A stretch of DNA of 39,655 bases from Acidobacteriota bacterium (GCA_003223325.1 QHYS01000118.1:23643-63297), one strand, 5' to 3'; shown: positions 8,226 to 17,291, numbered from the stretch's first letter. Numbers and translations are program-made. The notes: a model not told the origin generated them from the letters alone.

Positions 8226-8383
8226 CCATTCCTCCCCACTGCATTCACTAGTATGCGCATTAATACTGGCTATTAGCACAGAATCACGGGCCGAGGCAAG
8301 GACATGACTGTCGGATAGGTCGATTCCTATGGCCTCTTACTACCTCCGCTTGTTAGATTCGTACCCGGCGACAACTGAGCCGC

Positions 8384-8797
8384 TCACACTCGCAGGATCA
8401 TAACTTCTGTGGACTTGATCAGCGCGGCAACCGTCTGACCCTTTTGCAGTCGCATCTCGCGGACGGCATCGGCGGTGATAATGGAAGTGATGTGCTGACC
8501 GCCGATGGAGAGCGTCACCTGAGCCATTAACCCCTGTGTCTTGATATCCGTGACGCGGCCGATGAGTTGATTTCTGCCACTGACCCTGCGGAAATTGTTG
8601 CGGCGCTGGCGGACATCGCCGGTTTCGCCTGCGCGATAAAGGAACCTATCGATCTGCTGTTCGGGAATGCGATGGTGGCCACCGGCGGTCTTGACGGTAC
8701 GAATCTTGCCCTTGTAAATCCACTGCTTGAGAGTGGGATAGCTAATGCCCAAAACCTGGGCAGCTTCGCGGGGCGAAAATAATTTTGCTGGTTGCAC
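8384..8797 (-). CDS. HTH-Mop protein: MerR-like DNA-binding domain plus molybdate-binding (TOBE/Mop) domain
   Basis: The protein has 137 residues and starts at a GTG at 8797, since no ATG precedes the DNA-binding motif. Residues 6-55 form an excisionase/MerR-type helix-turn-helix (FSPREAAQVLGISYPTLKQW, then GKIRTVKTAGGHHRIPEQQI). Residues 70-137 form a single Mop/TOBE domain with the classic SGRNQLIGRVTDI, TSIITADAVREM, GQTVAALIKSTEVMIL pattern that binds molybdate or tungstate oxyanions in oligomers. The architecture suggests a molybdate-responsive regulator that differs from E. coli ModE, which has a winged helix and two Mop domains. No molybdate transporter or molybdoenzyme gene is in the window, so its targets are elsewhere or unknown. 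Confidence 0.9.
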   Translation of the reverse strand: MQPAKLFSPREAAQVLGISYPTLKQWIYKGKIRTVKTAGGHHRIPEQQIDRFLYRAGETGDVRQRRNNFRRVSGRNQLIGRVTDIKTQGLMAQVTLSIGGQHITSIITADAVREMRLQKGQTVAALIKSTEVMILRV

Positions 8798-8903
8798 GGT
8801 TGTCGTCGTGGGGCGAAATCCTTAGACAGATCCCTTGCTCATCCAACTAGGGCCAAATCGCACGGATAATCATCCGCGTGGGATCATCACTCGCCCAGGT
8901 CCT

Positions 8904-10193
8904 TCAAGCCGATTGCAGAATTACGCTTTCCAGGACGGCTCGCAACTTATGGATGTCGGCCTCAACATGCAGCCTTTGCTGAGATAGTTCTCGCTCGCTG
9001 CGCCGCTTGATGCTGATCTCGGGATCCTTCAGCTGATGGCCCGTCAGGACGGCGACCACGTCCGCACCATCCTCGATTTTGCCCGAATGGACTAGCTTCT
9101 GGATGCCGGCGACCGACGCCGCGGATGCAGGCTCGCATCCAACACCGTCTCTAGCCAATACGGCCTTGGCCTCGAAAATCTGTTCGTCGGTAACAGACTC
9201 GCACAGGCCATCGGTTAAACGAAGGGCACGAAGAGCTTTTTTCCAGTTCACGGGATTTCCGATGCGAATGGCGGATGCCTCGGTACGCGGCTGGATAGGA
9301 ACGATCTCATCCGCGCCGGTGGCGATCATGGTGTAAAAGGGGCTCGCGCCTTCCGCTTGAACGACGACCAGGCGTGGCAGTTTGTCGATCAGTCCAAGTT
9401 GCCTGAGTTCCTGCAAGCCTTTTCCGACAGCGGAGACGTTTCCCAAATTTCCGCCGGGCAGAACCAGGTAATCCGGGACTCGCCAGTCCCGTTGTTCGAG
9501 GATTTCGAAGAAGATGGTCTTCTGGCCTTCGAGACGGAAGGGATTGAGGGAATTGACGAGGTAGAGACCGAGTTCGTCCGTAAGTTCGCGAAGCATCCGG
9601 AATGCTTGATCGAAGTTGTCGCCCATCTCGATGACCACGGCGCCAAATTCAAGGGATTGAGCCAGCTTGGCGGTGGAGATTTTTCCAAAGGGAACAAAGA
9701 CCACGGCTTTCATTCCGGCACGCGCAGCATAGGCCGCCATCGAAGCGGAGGTATTGCCAGTAGAGGCGCATGCGGTCACGCGGCTGCTGAGAATAGAAGC
9801 CTGAGTGATGCAGGCGGTCATGCCCAAATCTTTGAATGAACCCGTCGGATTACTGCCCTGATGCTTGATGGCAAGATGAACGCCGCCCGCCCACTCCCCG
9901 GTGCGGTTCACTTCGATGAGCGGGGTGCGACCCTCGGATAGACTGACCACTTTGGTCCCCTCGGGGACAAATGGCAAAAGCTCGCGGAAACGCCATACGC
10001 CGCTTTGGTCGATGATCGTGCTGCTTGTTTTGCGCTGCTGCCACAAGGCACGCAAGGAAGCGGCGTCGATCCCCTGGAAATCGTATTGGACATCGAGCAA
10101 GCCGCTGCATTCGGCGCATTGATGCTCTTTGGCATCGAGCGGATAGCGCTGCTGGCAGCTTTGCTCAATGCATCTCAGAAAGGCTGAGGTCAT
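8904..10193 (-). CDS. thrC: Threonine synthase
   Basis: The protein has 429 residues from the ATG at 10193; an earlier in-frame start would add a non-conserved basic extension. It is a PLP enzyme converting O-phospho-L-homoserine to L-threonine. The N-terminus has a zinc-ribbon-like set of cysteines (C8, C13, C26, C29), as in the bacterial/plant-like type, followed by VSLSEGRTPLIEV. The PLP lysine is K121 in GSNPTGSFKDLGMT. ACASTGNTSASMAAYAARAG binds the phosphate side, and LPGGNLGNVSAVGKGL is the glycine loop. The last 40 or so residues (ISIKRRSERELSQQRLHVEA onward) form a charged helical tail that is not part of the core fold. It stands alone with 244 bp to the divergent SseB-like gene. Confidence 0.95.
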   Translation of the reverse strand: MTSAFLRCIEQSCQQRYPLDAKEHQCAECSGLLDVQYDFQGIDAASLRALWQQRKTSSTIIDQSGVWRFRELLPFVPEGTKVVSLSEGRTPLIEVNRTGEWAGGVHLAIKHQGSNPTGSFKDLGMTACITQASILSSRVTACASTGNTSASMAAYAARAGMKAVVFVPFGKISTAKLAQSLEFGAVVIEMGDNFDQAFRMLRELTDELGLYLVNSLNPFRLEGQKTIFFEILEQRDWRVPDYLVLPGGNLGNVSAVGKGLQELRQLGLIDKLPRLVVVQAEGASPFYTMIATGADEIVPIQPRTEASAIRIGNPVNWKKALRALRLTDGLCESVTDEQIFEAKAVLARDGVGCEPASAASVAGIQKLVHSGKIEDGADVVAVLTGHQLKDPEISIKRRSERELSQQRLHVEADIHKLRAVLESVILQSA

Positions 10194-10437
10194 GAAATTT
10201 GGCCGATGAGTGATCCTGCCGCGTCGCACCTCAGGTGCGCAACGGCGCAAAGCGCAGCGGTCTGAAGATTATACGCGGCGCGCCATAAACGGCAAACCCA
10301 AGGATAACATCCACGGGAGCTTGCACATCCTGCCGAGTGTTGCTCCGATTCTGGCTTGTTTATGCGACTTTTCGGCAGTTACTCCTCCGCATCGCTCGAA
10401 CTGTCAACGTCCGGTCGCGCTCGGCGTAGCAGCCAAA

Positions 10438-11376
10438 ATGACAGACAAGGACATCGATCCGCCGATTGGGTCCCACAAGAACGCGCTCATCGCGGAGGAG
10501 CTGCTAATGGATTTGCTTCGTCTGCTGAGAAAGAGTCAGTCTGTCCCCGAGAAGCTCGAAAACCCGCGTCTGCTGACAGCCATGCACGAAATCGCACTTA
10601 ACGACACGCCTGCAAAACGCAAACAGCTCTACGCCGAACTGTTGCAAGCCGCCCTCATTTTGCCTACGCCCGAAGTGAGCGGAAAGCCCGGCCTACAGAC
10701 GAGCGACGGCCAAACGACGATTCAGATCATCGGCATCAAGGATGCGAACAATGTGGATGTAACGCCGGTGTTCACCGACGACGAAGCGCTGCGTAACTGG
10801 GACCCAAACACACCGAGTATTGCGCTGAAGGCCCGGGCATTGTTTGAGATGCTCGTTCCGCTGCCCTTCCAGGAAGTGATCATCAATCCCTTCGATCCCA
10901 GGCGCAAGATGCTTCGCCCAGGCGGCCGTGTGACCCGGCGTGAGTTTGAATCGCTCGCCAAAGGAGTGCCCCCAGAGCCCACACCGGCCATGAGCACGGT
11001 CCGGCCACCAGCCGGCACACGCCTGATGTTCGGGAAGCAGAAAAGAGTCTTTGCTGACGATGTGAGGGAACGAGTGAAGCAAACTCTGGCCAAAGTTGAC
11101 GGCCTCGAGAGCGCCTTTCTGCTGGCGGTTGCCTACGGAGACGAGCACCCGCATGGCGCGATTGCCGTGCGTCTGGCAAAGCCGCTTGCAGAAGAGCGCC
11201 TACGGTTTCTGGCCAAGCTGGTGCTGGAAATTGTCCGCCCGTCGCTGACCGACAAGGAGCCGTTTGACTTGATTCCGTTGAGTACCCAGTTCTACGAGGA
11301 CGTTGCCCGTTTCATCACACCGTTCTACGAGCAAGCCTCGAACCAGACTACTTGCCAGCCCAGAGAAATGCGCTAA
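10438..11376 (+). CDS. SseB-family protein (SseB N- and C-terminal domains)
   Basis: The protein has 312 residues from the ATG at 10438 (MTDKDIDPPIGSHK). The open frame extends upstream to 10210, but the added residues are low in conservation character and overlap the thrC promoter side. The first half matches an SseB N-terminal domain: LYAELLQAALILPTP, IKDANNVDVTPVFTDDEALR, WDPNTPSIALKARALFEML and FQEVIINPFDP. The second half matches the SseB C-terminal domain: VDGLESAFLLAVAYGDEHPH and FDLIPLSTQFYEDVARFITPFY. SseB was named from enhanced serine sensitivity in E. coli; its molecular role is poorly known. Its stop overlaps the stop of the convergent prephenate dehydratase gene by 4 nt, so both messages end inside each other. 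Confidence 0.85.
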   Translation: MTDKDIDPPIGSHKNALIAEELLMDLLRLLRKSQSVPEKLENPRLLTAMHEIALNDTPAKRKQLYAELLQAALILPTPEVSGKPGLQTSDGQTTIQIIGIKDANNVDVTPVFTDDEALRNWDPNTPSIALKARALFEMLVPLPFQEVIINPFDPRRKMLRPGGRVTRREFESLAKGVPPEPTPAMSTVRPPAGTRLMFGKQKRVFADDVRERVKQTLAKVDGLESAFLLAVAYGDEHPHGAIAVRLAKPLAEERLRFLAKLVLEIVRPSLTDKEPFDLIPLSTQFYEDVARFITPFYEQASNQTTCQPREMR

Positions 11377-12224
11377 CAGATCACAGGCGGCTGGGCGCCG
11401 ACGTAACAGCCGAGGATGCGCACTTCCCTGGTGCGCCGGCGCAATTCCTCGAGCGCGACCTGCGTTCCCGACGCCTGGGGCGGGGCCATCAGGTCGAGAT
11501 AAAAACAGTATTCGAACGGATGGCCGACGATCGGACGGCTTTCGATTTTCACCAAATTAATCTTTTCTCGTGCCATAGGTTCCAGGGCCTGATGCAAGGC
11601 GCCGGGCCGGTGCAGCAAGAAAACAACCAAAGAAATCTTGTCGGCTCCTGCGGGCATTCCGGGTTCAGAGGAGAGAAGCACAAAGCGAGTGTAGTTCTGC
11701 TGATGGTCTTCCAGATGAGATTGCAGGATGCAGCCGCCATAAATTTCCGCGGCGCGGCTGCTGGCGATGGCCGCGCGCTGGAAATCCCCTGCGCGGACCA
11801 CTTCGCGAACGCTCCCGCCGGTGTCTTCGGCGGCTACACGCGTGATCTGGGAATGCGCTTCAAAAAAGCGCGTGCAGTGTGCCAGCGCCACCGGGTGCGA
11901 TTGCACGAACCGCACCTGCTCGATGGTTGCGCCGGGTGGGCCGATCAAGTTGTGCGAAATGGGAAGAATGACTTCCGCGATGATGCTGAGCTTGCTTTCG
12001 AGGAGCAAGTCGTAACAGCGATAGACGGAGCCGGCTAGGCTGTTCTCGACGGGCGCCAGAATGAGGTCAGCGGCGCCGTCGGCGATCGCGGCAAACATGA
12101 CTTCGAATGTGGAGCGCGGAACGGTCTCGATTTGGCCGCCCAGGAGTTTGACGGCGGCCTCTTCGCTGAAAGCGCCTGGCTCGCCTTGGAAGGCGACGCG
12201 GAGTTTTTCTTGGTGTCGGGTCAA
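11373..12224 (-). CDS. pheA: Prephenate dehydratase (monofunctional, with ACT domain)
   Basis: The protein has 283 residues. It turns prephenate into phenylpyruvate in phenylalanine synthesis. The catalytic region starts LRVAFQGEPGAFSEEAA, continues with DLILAPVENSLAGSVYRCYD, EVILPISHNLIG and VQSHPVALAHC, and ends at the active-site Thr in NYTRFVLL. A C-terminal ACT domain follows (LVVFLLHRPGALHQAL, INLVKIESRPIVGHPFEYCF), which gives Phe feedback control in the family through ESRP. The start is a TTG at 12224, whose TTGA overlaps the stop of the upstream methyltransferase-like gene by 4 nt, implying translational coupling. A later ATG would remove the conserved N-terminus. Confidence 0.94.
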   Translation of the reverse strand: MTRHQEKLRVAFQGEPGAFSEEAAVKLLGGQIETVPRSTFEVMFAAIADGAADLILAPVENSLAGSVYRCYDLLLESKLSIIAEVILPISHNLIGPPGATIEQVRFVQSHPVALAHCTRFFEAHSQITRVAAEDTGGSVREVVRAGDFQRAAIASSRAAEIYGGCILQSHLEDHQQNYTRFVLLSSEPGMPAGADKISLVVFLLHRPGALHQALEPMAREKINLVKIESRPIVGHPFEYCFYLDLMAPPQASGTQVALEELRRRTREVRILGCYVGAQPPVIC

Positions 12225-12859
12225 GGGCGATGCTCTCGGGGCGAGGAAGAGTGCCTCATGCGCGATGGCAGCCGAAACGGCAGGAGCGCAGGAACACGCT
12301 CAGCGTAAGCGGCGTAGGCCGAGCCCAGGCGGGTGTGCAGTTCGCGTTCTTCGGCGCGAATCATGAGAAGAACTAAAACGAGCCAGACCATACTCGGCGC
12401 CCAGAGCGTCGTTCCGATAATCGGTCCTCCGACAATTAGCCAAGCTCCGAACACGCCCGACATCATACCGAGATAGCGAGGATGGCGCACGTGCGCGTAG
12501 AGTCCGCGAGCGATCAATTCGCGGCTGTCGGCCAGTTCGGAGTGCCCTACGATTCGGCGTCCGCCGAGCACGGCTTCGGAAGTGGCGAAGGTAAAAACAT
12601 CGAAGGCGATCAGGGCCATTCCCACAGGAGCCAGCCAGGACATGCGATGGGGGCGGAAAAGTTCCTGGCGAAAGCGATAAAGAAGGCCATCGACGATTCC
12701 CCAAGCTGCGAGCACCACCACAGGAAAGGCTGCCCGGATGTGTCTGCGCCAGAACGAAACCCAGCCGTGTAGCGTAAGCCAGTAGATGGGAACGGGCATT
12801 TCGAAGGCCAGCACGGCTATGGCCATGAAGCGGACGGCTTTCTCGAAGAAACTGGTCAT
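12221..12859 (-). CDS. Isoprenylcysteine carboxyl methyltransferase-like membrane protein
   Basis: The protein has 212 residues from the ATG at 12859 (MTSFFEKAVRFMA); the upstream extension to 13006 runs into the divergent cupin gene and is unlikely. It is strongly hydrophobic with about five membrane segments. The C-terminal half has the ICMT/PEMT signature: RGLYAHVRHPRYLGMMSGVF, then IRAEERELHTRLGSAYAAYA and ERVPALLPF. In the family the RHPxYxG and EExxL segments bind S-adenosylmethionine, so a membrane-bound methyl transfer is expected; the acceptor is unknown, since bacteria lack prenylated Cys substrates of the eukaryotic kind. It overlaps pheA by 4 nt and is divergent from the cupin gene over an 84-bp gap. 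Confidence 0.85.
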   Translation of the reverse strand: MTSFFEKAVRFMAIAVLAFEMPVPIYWLTLHGWVSFWRRHIRAAFPVVVLAAWGIVDGLLYRFRQELFRPHRMSWLAPVGMALIAFDVFTFATSEAVLGGRRIVGHSELADSRELIARGLYAHVRHPRYLGMMSGVFGAWLIVGGPIIGTTLWAPSMVWLVLVLLMIRAEERELHTRLGSAYAAYAERVPALLPFRLPSRMRHSSSPREHRP

Positions 12860-12943
12860 CGACAACAAGCGGGCATTGACGGCGGTTGCTCTTTCGCGCG
12901 ACGATGCGGAGATTATCACAGTACCGGCAGCGAGGAGGCAAAG

Positions 12944-13300
12944 ATGGAAAAGACCTCGTGGGAAACGCTTGAAGGCGAGCAGCTCAATAAGCTGGTATCG
13001 CGTCAAATGTTGAACGGCGATAACGCAACCATCGCGCGGCTAGTCATGACGCGTGGTGCGGTGGTGCCGCGGCACTGGCACGCGAGCGAGCAATTCTCGC
13101 TGATTCTGTCGGGAGCGCTGAAATTCGTGTTTGATGACCGCGAAGTGGTCGTTCACGGCGGCGAGGTCCTTTATATTGCGCCGAATGTTCCGCATTCGGC
13201 GGTAGCGCTCGAAGATACGGTTGATATTGATTTCTTCGCACCGCGACGGGAGGACTGGATTCGCAAAGAAGACGCCTACTTGCGCGAACAGCGCGTCTGA
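12944..13300 (+). CDS. Small single-domain cupin protein
   Basis: The protein has 118 residues and is one cupin barrel. Motif 1 is GAVVPRHWHASEQFSLILSG, with the metal-ligand candidates H63, H65 (HWH), E69, and motif 2 is HGGEVLYIAPNVPHSAVA, with the fourth ligand His in PNVPH. A metal-bound sensor or small-molecule binding or enzymatic role is possible; the substrate cannot be told. The ribosome site AGGAGG at 12932 is well placed. The gene ends 28 bp before the aminopeptidase start on the same strand, so the two are likely cotranscribed, and it is divergent from the methyltransferase-like gene. Confidence 0.88.
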   Translation: MEKTSWETLEGEQLNKLVSRQMLNGDNATIARLVMTRGAVVPRHWHASEQFSLILSGALKFVFDDREVVVHGGEVLYIAPNVPHSAVALEDTVDIDFFAPRREDWIRKEDAYLREQRV

Positions 13301-13328
13301 ACGAGCGGAGCCCATTCAGGAGAGTGGG

Positions 13329-15980
13329 ATGGCTGAAGAAACTAACGATCGATCGTTTGTGAATCGGTGGACGAAGGGATGCGGACGTATTGCCCTTATT
13401 TCATTTTTCCTACTCGCGCTGGGAGCGGGGGTTGCGCCGCGGGCTCGCGCCGATGAGCCCTTTGCCCGCAGCCGCGACTACGACTTGCAGAACGCGCGAA
13501 TCGAATTGCGGTTTGACTTGGATCAGAGGCAGGTGATCGGCCAAGTCACGCACACGCTCACGACGCTGAAGAATGGCTTGCGCGAGTTGGATTTCGATTC
13601 CGTCGGTTTGACGATTCTGAGCGCCAGCCTCGACGGAAAGGAAGCGCACTTTTCGACCGACGAGGCTAAACTGCACGTGGCCCTCGGCCGCGACAGCAAA
13701 GCCGGCGAAAAGCACGAGGTGGCCATTCGTTACCAGGGCAGTCCGAAGAAGGGCCTCTATTTCATCCTGCCGAACAATAGTTCCTCGGCACAACCCAAGG
13801 AAATTTGGACGCAGGGGGAGGCCGAAGAGACCCGCTATTACGTTCCCATCTACGACTATCCGAACGACCGCACGACGACAGAAATGATTGTCACCGTTCC
13901 GCGCGACTGGGTGACCGTGTCGAACGGCAGGCTTGAGAACGTTGTGAATGCCGGGCCGGGCATGAAGACGTGGACGTGGCGGCAATCACAGCCGATCTCC
14001 ACGTATCTGATTTCTCTGGTGGCGGGCGAATTCGACGAGAGCAAGAAAACCTGGCGCCATCTTCCCGTGGACTATCGTGTGCCACGGGGAGAAGCGGATC
14101 GCATCGAGTCTACGTTTGCGCGCACGCCCGAGATGCTCAGCTTTTTTTCTGAGCGATTGGGCGTGCCTTATCCGTGGGACAAGTATGACCAGACAGCCGT
14201 GGATCAGTTCACCCTGGGCGGAATGGAGAACGCTAGCGCAACGACCCTCACGGCGCGCAGCCTGCTGCACCCGGCGCTCGCGCGCGAGAGCCTGGAAGGC
14301 GCAGATGGTTTGATTTCGCACGAAATGAGCCATCAGTGGTTCGGCGATCTGGTGACCTGCAAGGATTGGGGCGACTTATGGCTCAACGAGGGATTCGCGA
14401 CGTTTATGGCCACCCTTTGGGAGGAACATCAGTACGGCGCCGACAATGCTGCGTACGCGCGCTGGCGCGCGCAAGCGGCGTGGTTGCGGCAGCGGCGCTT
14501 GTTCCAGGTTCCCATAGTGACGCACGATTTTCGCGACTCGCTTCAGTACGCGGGAAATATCTACGGCAAGGCAGGCCTGGTGCTGCAGATGCTCCGGGAA
14601 CAACTCGGTGACGATGTCTTCTTTCATGCGCTGCAACATTATTTGGAGGTGAATCGGCTAGAAAACGTGGTCACCTCAGACCTGATCAAAGCGATAGAGG
14701 AATCGACGCACGTCGATGTGGATCGCTTCTTTGACGAGTGGATTTACGGCGGCGGCGCGCCGCGTTTTGCCGTGAGCACGACCTACGACGCGGGCGCCAG
14801 GGAAGTTCGCCTGCAGGTACAGCAAACGCAGGACGTCCGCGGCCACGTGGGACTTTTTGAGATGCCAGTTGAGGTCGCCGTCACAACGTACGCAGGCACC
14901 AAGGGCTTTCCCATTACAGTAACGAAAGCGGACGAAACGTTTTCGTTTCCCGCGGATTCAGAGCCGCTGCTGGTCTTATTTGATAAGGGCGACAAGATTC
15001 TGAAGTCCGTCGAATTTCGTAAATCGGCAGAGCAGTGGATCTACCAACTGCTGCACGCGGAGGACGTTCCCGACCGCGCCGACGCAGCGCAGGCGCTGGG
15101 CGATATGAAAGGAAACGACGGGGCGATCGCCGCCCTCGGCGGAGCAGTGGCGCACGACCATTTTTGGGGCCTGCGGGTGCAGGCACTCACCGCGCTAGGT
15201 AAGATTGGCGGAGCGCAGGCGGAAAATGCCGTTCTTCCTGGGCTCGAAGATGCTGACCCGTGGGTGCGGGAAGTGGCCGTAGAGCAACTCGGCAAATTTT
15301 CTGATGATCCAGCGCTCGCTACGAGGCTGGCGGGAATTGCCGGCAAAGACAGCGCTTATCGCGTGCGTGCCGCGGCTCTGCTGGCCCTAGGGCAACGCAA
15401 GGCGGACATCGCCATGGCCACGCTCGAGAACGCGGCGAAGACCGATTCTCCGGACGACGTGATCCGCCGCGCGGCGCTGCGCGCCATGGGTGTACTCGGT
15501 AACGACCAGGCCGCGCCACGGCTGCTGGAGTGGCTGGATCCGGGGAAAGCGATGCGACTGAGAACCGCGGCGATCGACAGCCTGGGAAAAATCGCGAAGA
15601 AGGATGAATCGGTCGAATCGCGCCTGATCGCCCTACTGAACGATCCTGATTTCGACATTCGGCTGGCGGCGGTCTACGCATTGGGCGAACGCGGTGATCC
15701 AGCGGCGATCGAGCCTCTCGAGAATTTGCGAAAGAGCGGAGATATACCCTCGGGCGGCGGCCCCGTAATCGAACGACAGATTGCGCGAATCAAAAATCCT
15801 CGTGCAGAAGAAGACGCAGCATCTACCGCAGCCAGCGCACCGAACCAGGGCCAGGCTCCGGGGAACGAGCGGGCCGAGCAGCAGATCGTCGAGCGCCTGG
15901 ACAAGATCGAGCAGAATCTAGCCGAAATGAACGAGAGGCTGAAGAAAATCGAGCAGCAACCGAGCAGGGTGATGCCGTAA
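13329..15980 (+). CDS. Exported M1-family zinc aminopeptidase with C-terminal HEAT repeats and coiled coil
   Basis: The protein has 883 residues from the ATG at 13329, which follows CAGGAGAG. A signal peptide (RIALISFFLLALGAGVAP, cleaved near RARADEP) shows export. The M1 region includes the substrate-binding GGMENAS near residue 297 and the zinc site H331-E332-xx-H335 with E354 (HEMSHQWFGD, LWLNEGFATF). The next helical domain ends around residue 560. After this, about 260 residues form HEAT/PBS-lyase-like repeats (RADAAQALGDMKGNDGAIAA, VRREVA-type units such as DPWVREVAVEQLGKF, and FDIRLAAVYALGERGDPAAI). The last 50 residues are an Ala/Gln linker and a coiled coil (IVERLDKIEQNLAEMNERLK). 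The repeats probably bind a partner or anchor the enzyme. Confidence 0.93.
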   Translation: MAEETNDRSFVNRWTKGCGRIALISFFLLALGAGVAPRARADEPFARSRDYDLQNARIELRFDLDQRQVIGQVTHTLTTLKNGLRELDFDSVGLTILSASLDGKEAHFSTDEAKLHVALGRDSKAGEKHEVAIRYQGSPKKGLYFILPNNSSSAQPKEIWTQGEAEETRYYVPIYDYPNDRTTTEMIVTVPRDWVTVSNGRLENVVNAGPGMKTWTWRQSQPISTYLISLVAGEFDESKKTWRHLPVDYRVPRGEADRIESTFARTPEMLSFFSERLGVPYPWDKYDQTAVDQFTLGGMENASATTLTARSLLHPALARESLEGADGLISHEMSHQWFGDLVTCKDWGDLWLNEGFATFMATLWEEHQYGADNAAYARWRAQAAWLRQRRLFQVPIVTHDFRDSLQYAGNIYGKAGLVLQMLREQLGDDVFFHALQHYLEVNRLENVVTSDLIKAIEESTHVDVDRFFDEWIYGGGAPRFAVSTTYDAGAREVRLQVQQTQDVRGHVGLFEMPVEVAVTTYAGTKGFPITVTKADETFSFPADSEPLLVLFDKGDKILKSVEFRKSAEQWIYQLLHAEDVPDRADAAQALGDMKGNDGAIAALGGAVAHDHFWGLRVQALTALGKIGGAQAENAVLPGLEDADPWVREVAVEQLGKFSDDPALATRLAGIAGKDSAYRVRAAALLALGQRKADIAMATLENAAKTDSPDDVIRRAALRAMGVLGNDQAAPRLLEWLDPGKAMRLRTAAIDSLGKIAKKDESVESRLIALLNDPDFDIRLAAVYALGERGDPAAIEPLENLRKSGDIPSGGGPVIERQIARIKNPRAEEDAASTAASAPNQGQAPGNERAEQQIVERLDKIEQNLAEMNERLKKIEQQPSRVMP

Positions 15981-17291
15981 TCATTCCGCGAGCAGGATCC
16001 GCAAGTCGCGCAGATTATTTCCGGTGGGCCCGGTTTCGATGGCGTCTCCAAGTTTGTGGAAGAAGTTATAGGAATCGCTTCGGGCGGCGAACTCTCGCGG
16101 ATCTAATCTTTCTGTCCGTGCTCTTTCGAGCGTTTTGCCATCGGCTACAGCGCCGGCTGCGGGGCTTGAGCCGTCCTTTCCATCGGTCCCTGCACTAAGC
16201 ACGGCAATTCCCCTCCCTGCGATGCTCTCCACGCAATCCAGCACAAATGCCGAATTGCGGCCGCCTACGCCCTTGCCGCGCACGGGCGAACTCACTTCTC
16301 CATCCGCGATGAGGGCGACGCGGCGGCCGCGGTTTGCCTGCCCAAGGCGGGCGAGTTGGCCAAGCAAACATTCGGCGGCTTGAGCCACAGGCCAATCGTC
16401 TGTGGAATTGTCGCACTGGGTGACAAAACCGCGGGCTTCGGCAGCCTGATGGGCATGGTGAAAGAGATCGTGCATGGTGAGCAGAAGCGAGAAGCGGGCC
16501 CGCGCAAACGCGGGATCGCCCCGCTTCGGAGTCTCCGGGATGGTTTGAGGTTGGGCGAATTTGGCGCGCACGGATGCAGGCAGCTTCGAAGCGAGCGCAT
16601 ATTTCTCGATCACGCGACACGCGTCAGCGACCGTAGTTGGGTCGACTAGCGTGGGCCCGGATGCGAGTGCCGATTCGCATCCAGCGGGCACATCGGTGAT
16701 CGCGAGAGACAGCTTCGTGGACGCGGCGGCCAGGGCCGCCAATCGCCCGCCCTTGACCGCGGAGAGATGTTTGCGCACCGCGTTAACCTCGTTAATCGAA
16801 GCGCCAGAAGTGACCAGCAGGCGATTCAGTCGCTGCAGATCCTTCAGGCTGATGCTGGGATCGAGGGGCAATTCGATAAGCGACGAGCCACCACCGGAGA
16901 GCAAGAAAAACACGAGCGTGCGCGAATCGCATTGCCTGAGCAGATCGATGATGGCGTGAGCAGCGGCGATGCTGCTTTGGTCGGGGATTGGGTGAGCCGC
17001 ACCGAGGGCTCGAAATCCTTGGACTTCAGAGAGGCTTTCGTACGGCGCGACCAAAATACCTTCAAAAGCAAAGTCCATAGCAAGAAGGTCGGCAAAGCCC
17101 AGCGCCATGGCCGCTGATGCTTTGCCTATGGCGATGGCGACGATGCGATTGTAGGCCGCGAGATCGACGTCGTCGTCAAAGCGAATTCGCGAGCCGGTGC
17201 GCGCCAGTTTTTGGCGCATGGCCAACGGGATATCGATGGCCGCGAGCGTTTCGGAAAAGATTTCACGCGCGACTTGCTTCAGGTCAGGCAC
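15981..17291 (-). CDS. Glycerate 2-kinase (DUF4147/MOFRL family)
   Basis: The protein has 436 residues. It should phosphorylate D-glycerate to 2-phosphoglycerate. The N-terminal half is the glycerate-kinase domain (YNRIVAIAIGKASAAMA, AAHPIPDQSSI, LLSGGGSSLIELP, NAVRKHLSAVKGGRLA, TDVPAGCESALASGPT). The C-terminal MOFRL domain shows GKGVGGRNSAFVLD, LSAGTDGKDGSSPAAGAVAD and GPTGNNLRDLRILL. Its stop directly abuts the stop of the convergent aminopeptidase gene with no spacer. Upstream it overlaps the GlcG/HbpS gene by 8 nt, which lies 20 bp downstream of the 2-hydroxyacid dehydrogenase gene, so the three genes form one operon for glycerate or hydroxypyruvate use. Confidence 0.93.
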   Translation of the reverse strand: MPDLKQVAREIFSETLAAIDIPLAMRQKLARTGSRIRFDDDVDLAAYNRIVAIAIGKASAAMALGFADLLAMDFAFEGILVAPYESLSEVQGFRALGAAHPIPDQSSIAAAHAIIDLLRQCDSRTLVFFLLSGGGSSLIELPLDPSISLKDLQRLNRLLVTSGASINEVNAVRKHLSAVKGGRLAALAAASTKLSLAITDVPAGCESALASGPTLVDPTTVADACRVIEKYALASKLPASVRAKFAQPQTIPETPKRGDPAFARARFSLLLTMHDLFHHAHQAAEARGFVTQCDNSTDDWPVAQAAECLLGQLARLGQANRGRRVALIADGEVSSPVRGKGVGGRNSAFVLDCVESIAGRGIAVLSAGTDGKDGSSPAAGAVADGKTLERARTERLDPREFAARSDSYNFFHKLGDAIETGPTGNNLRDLRILLAE

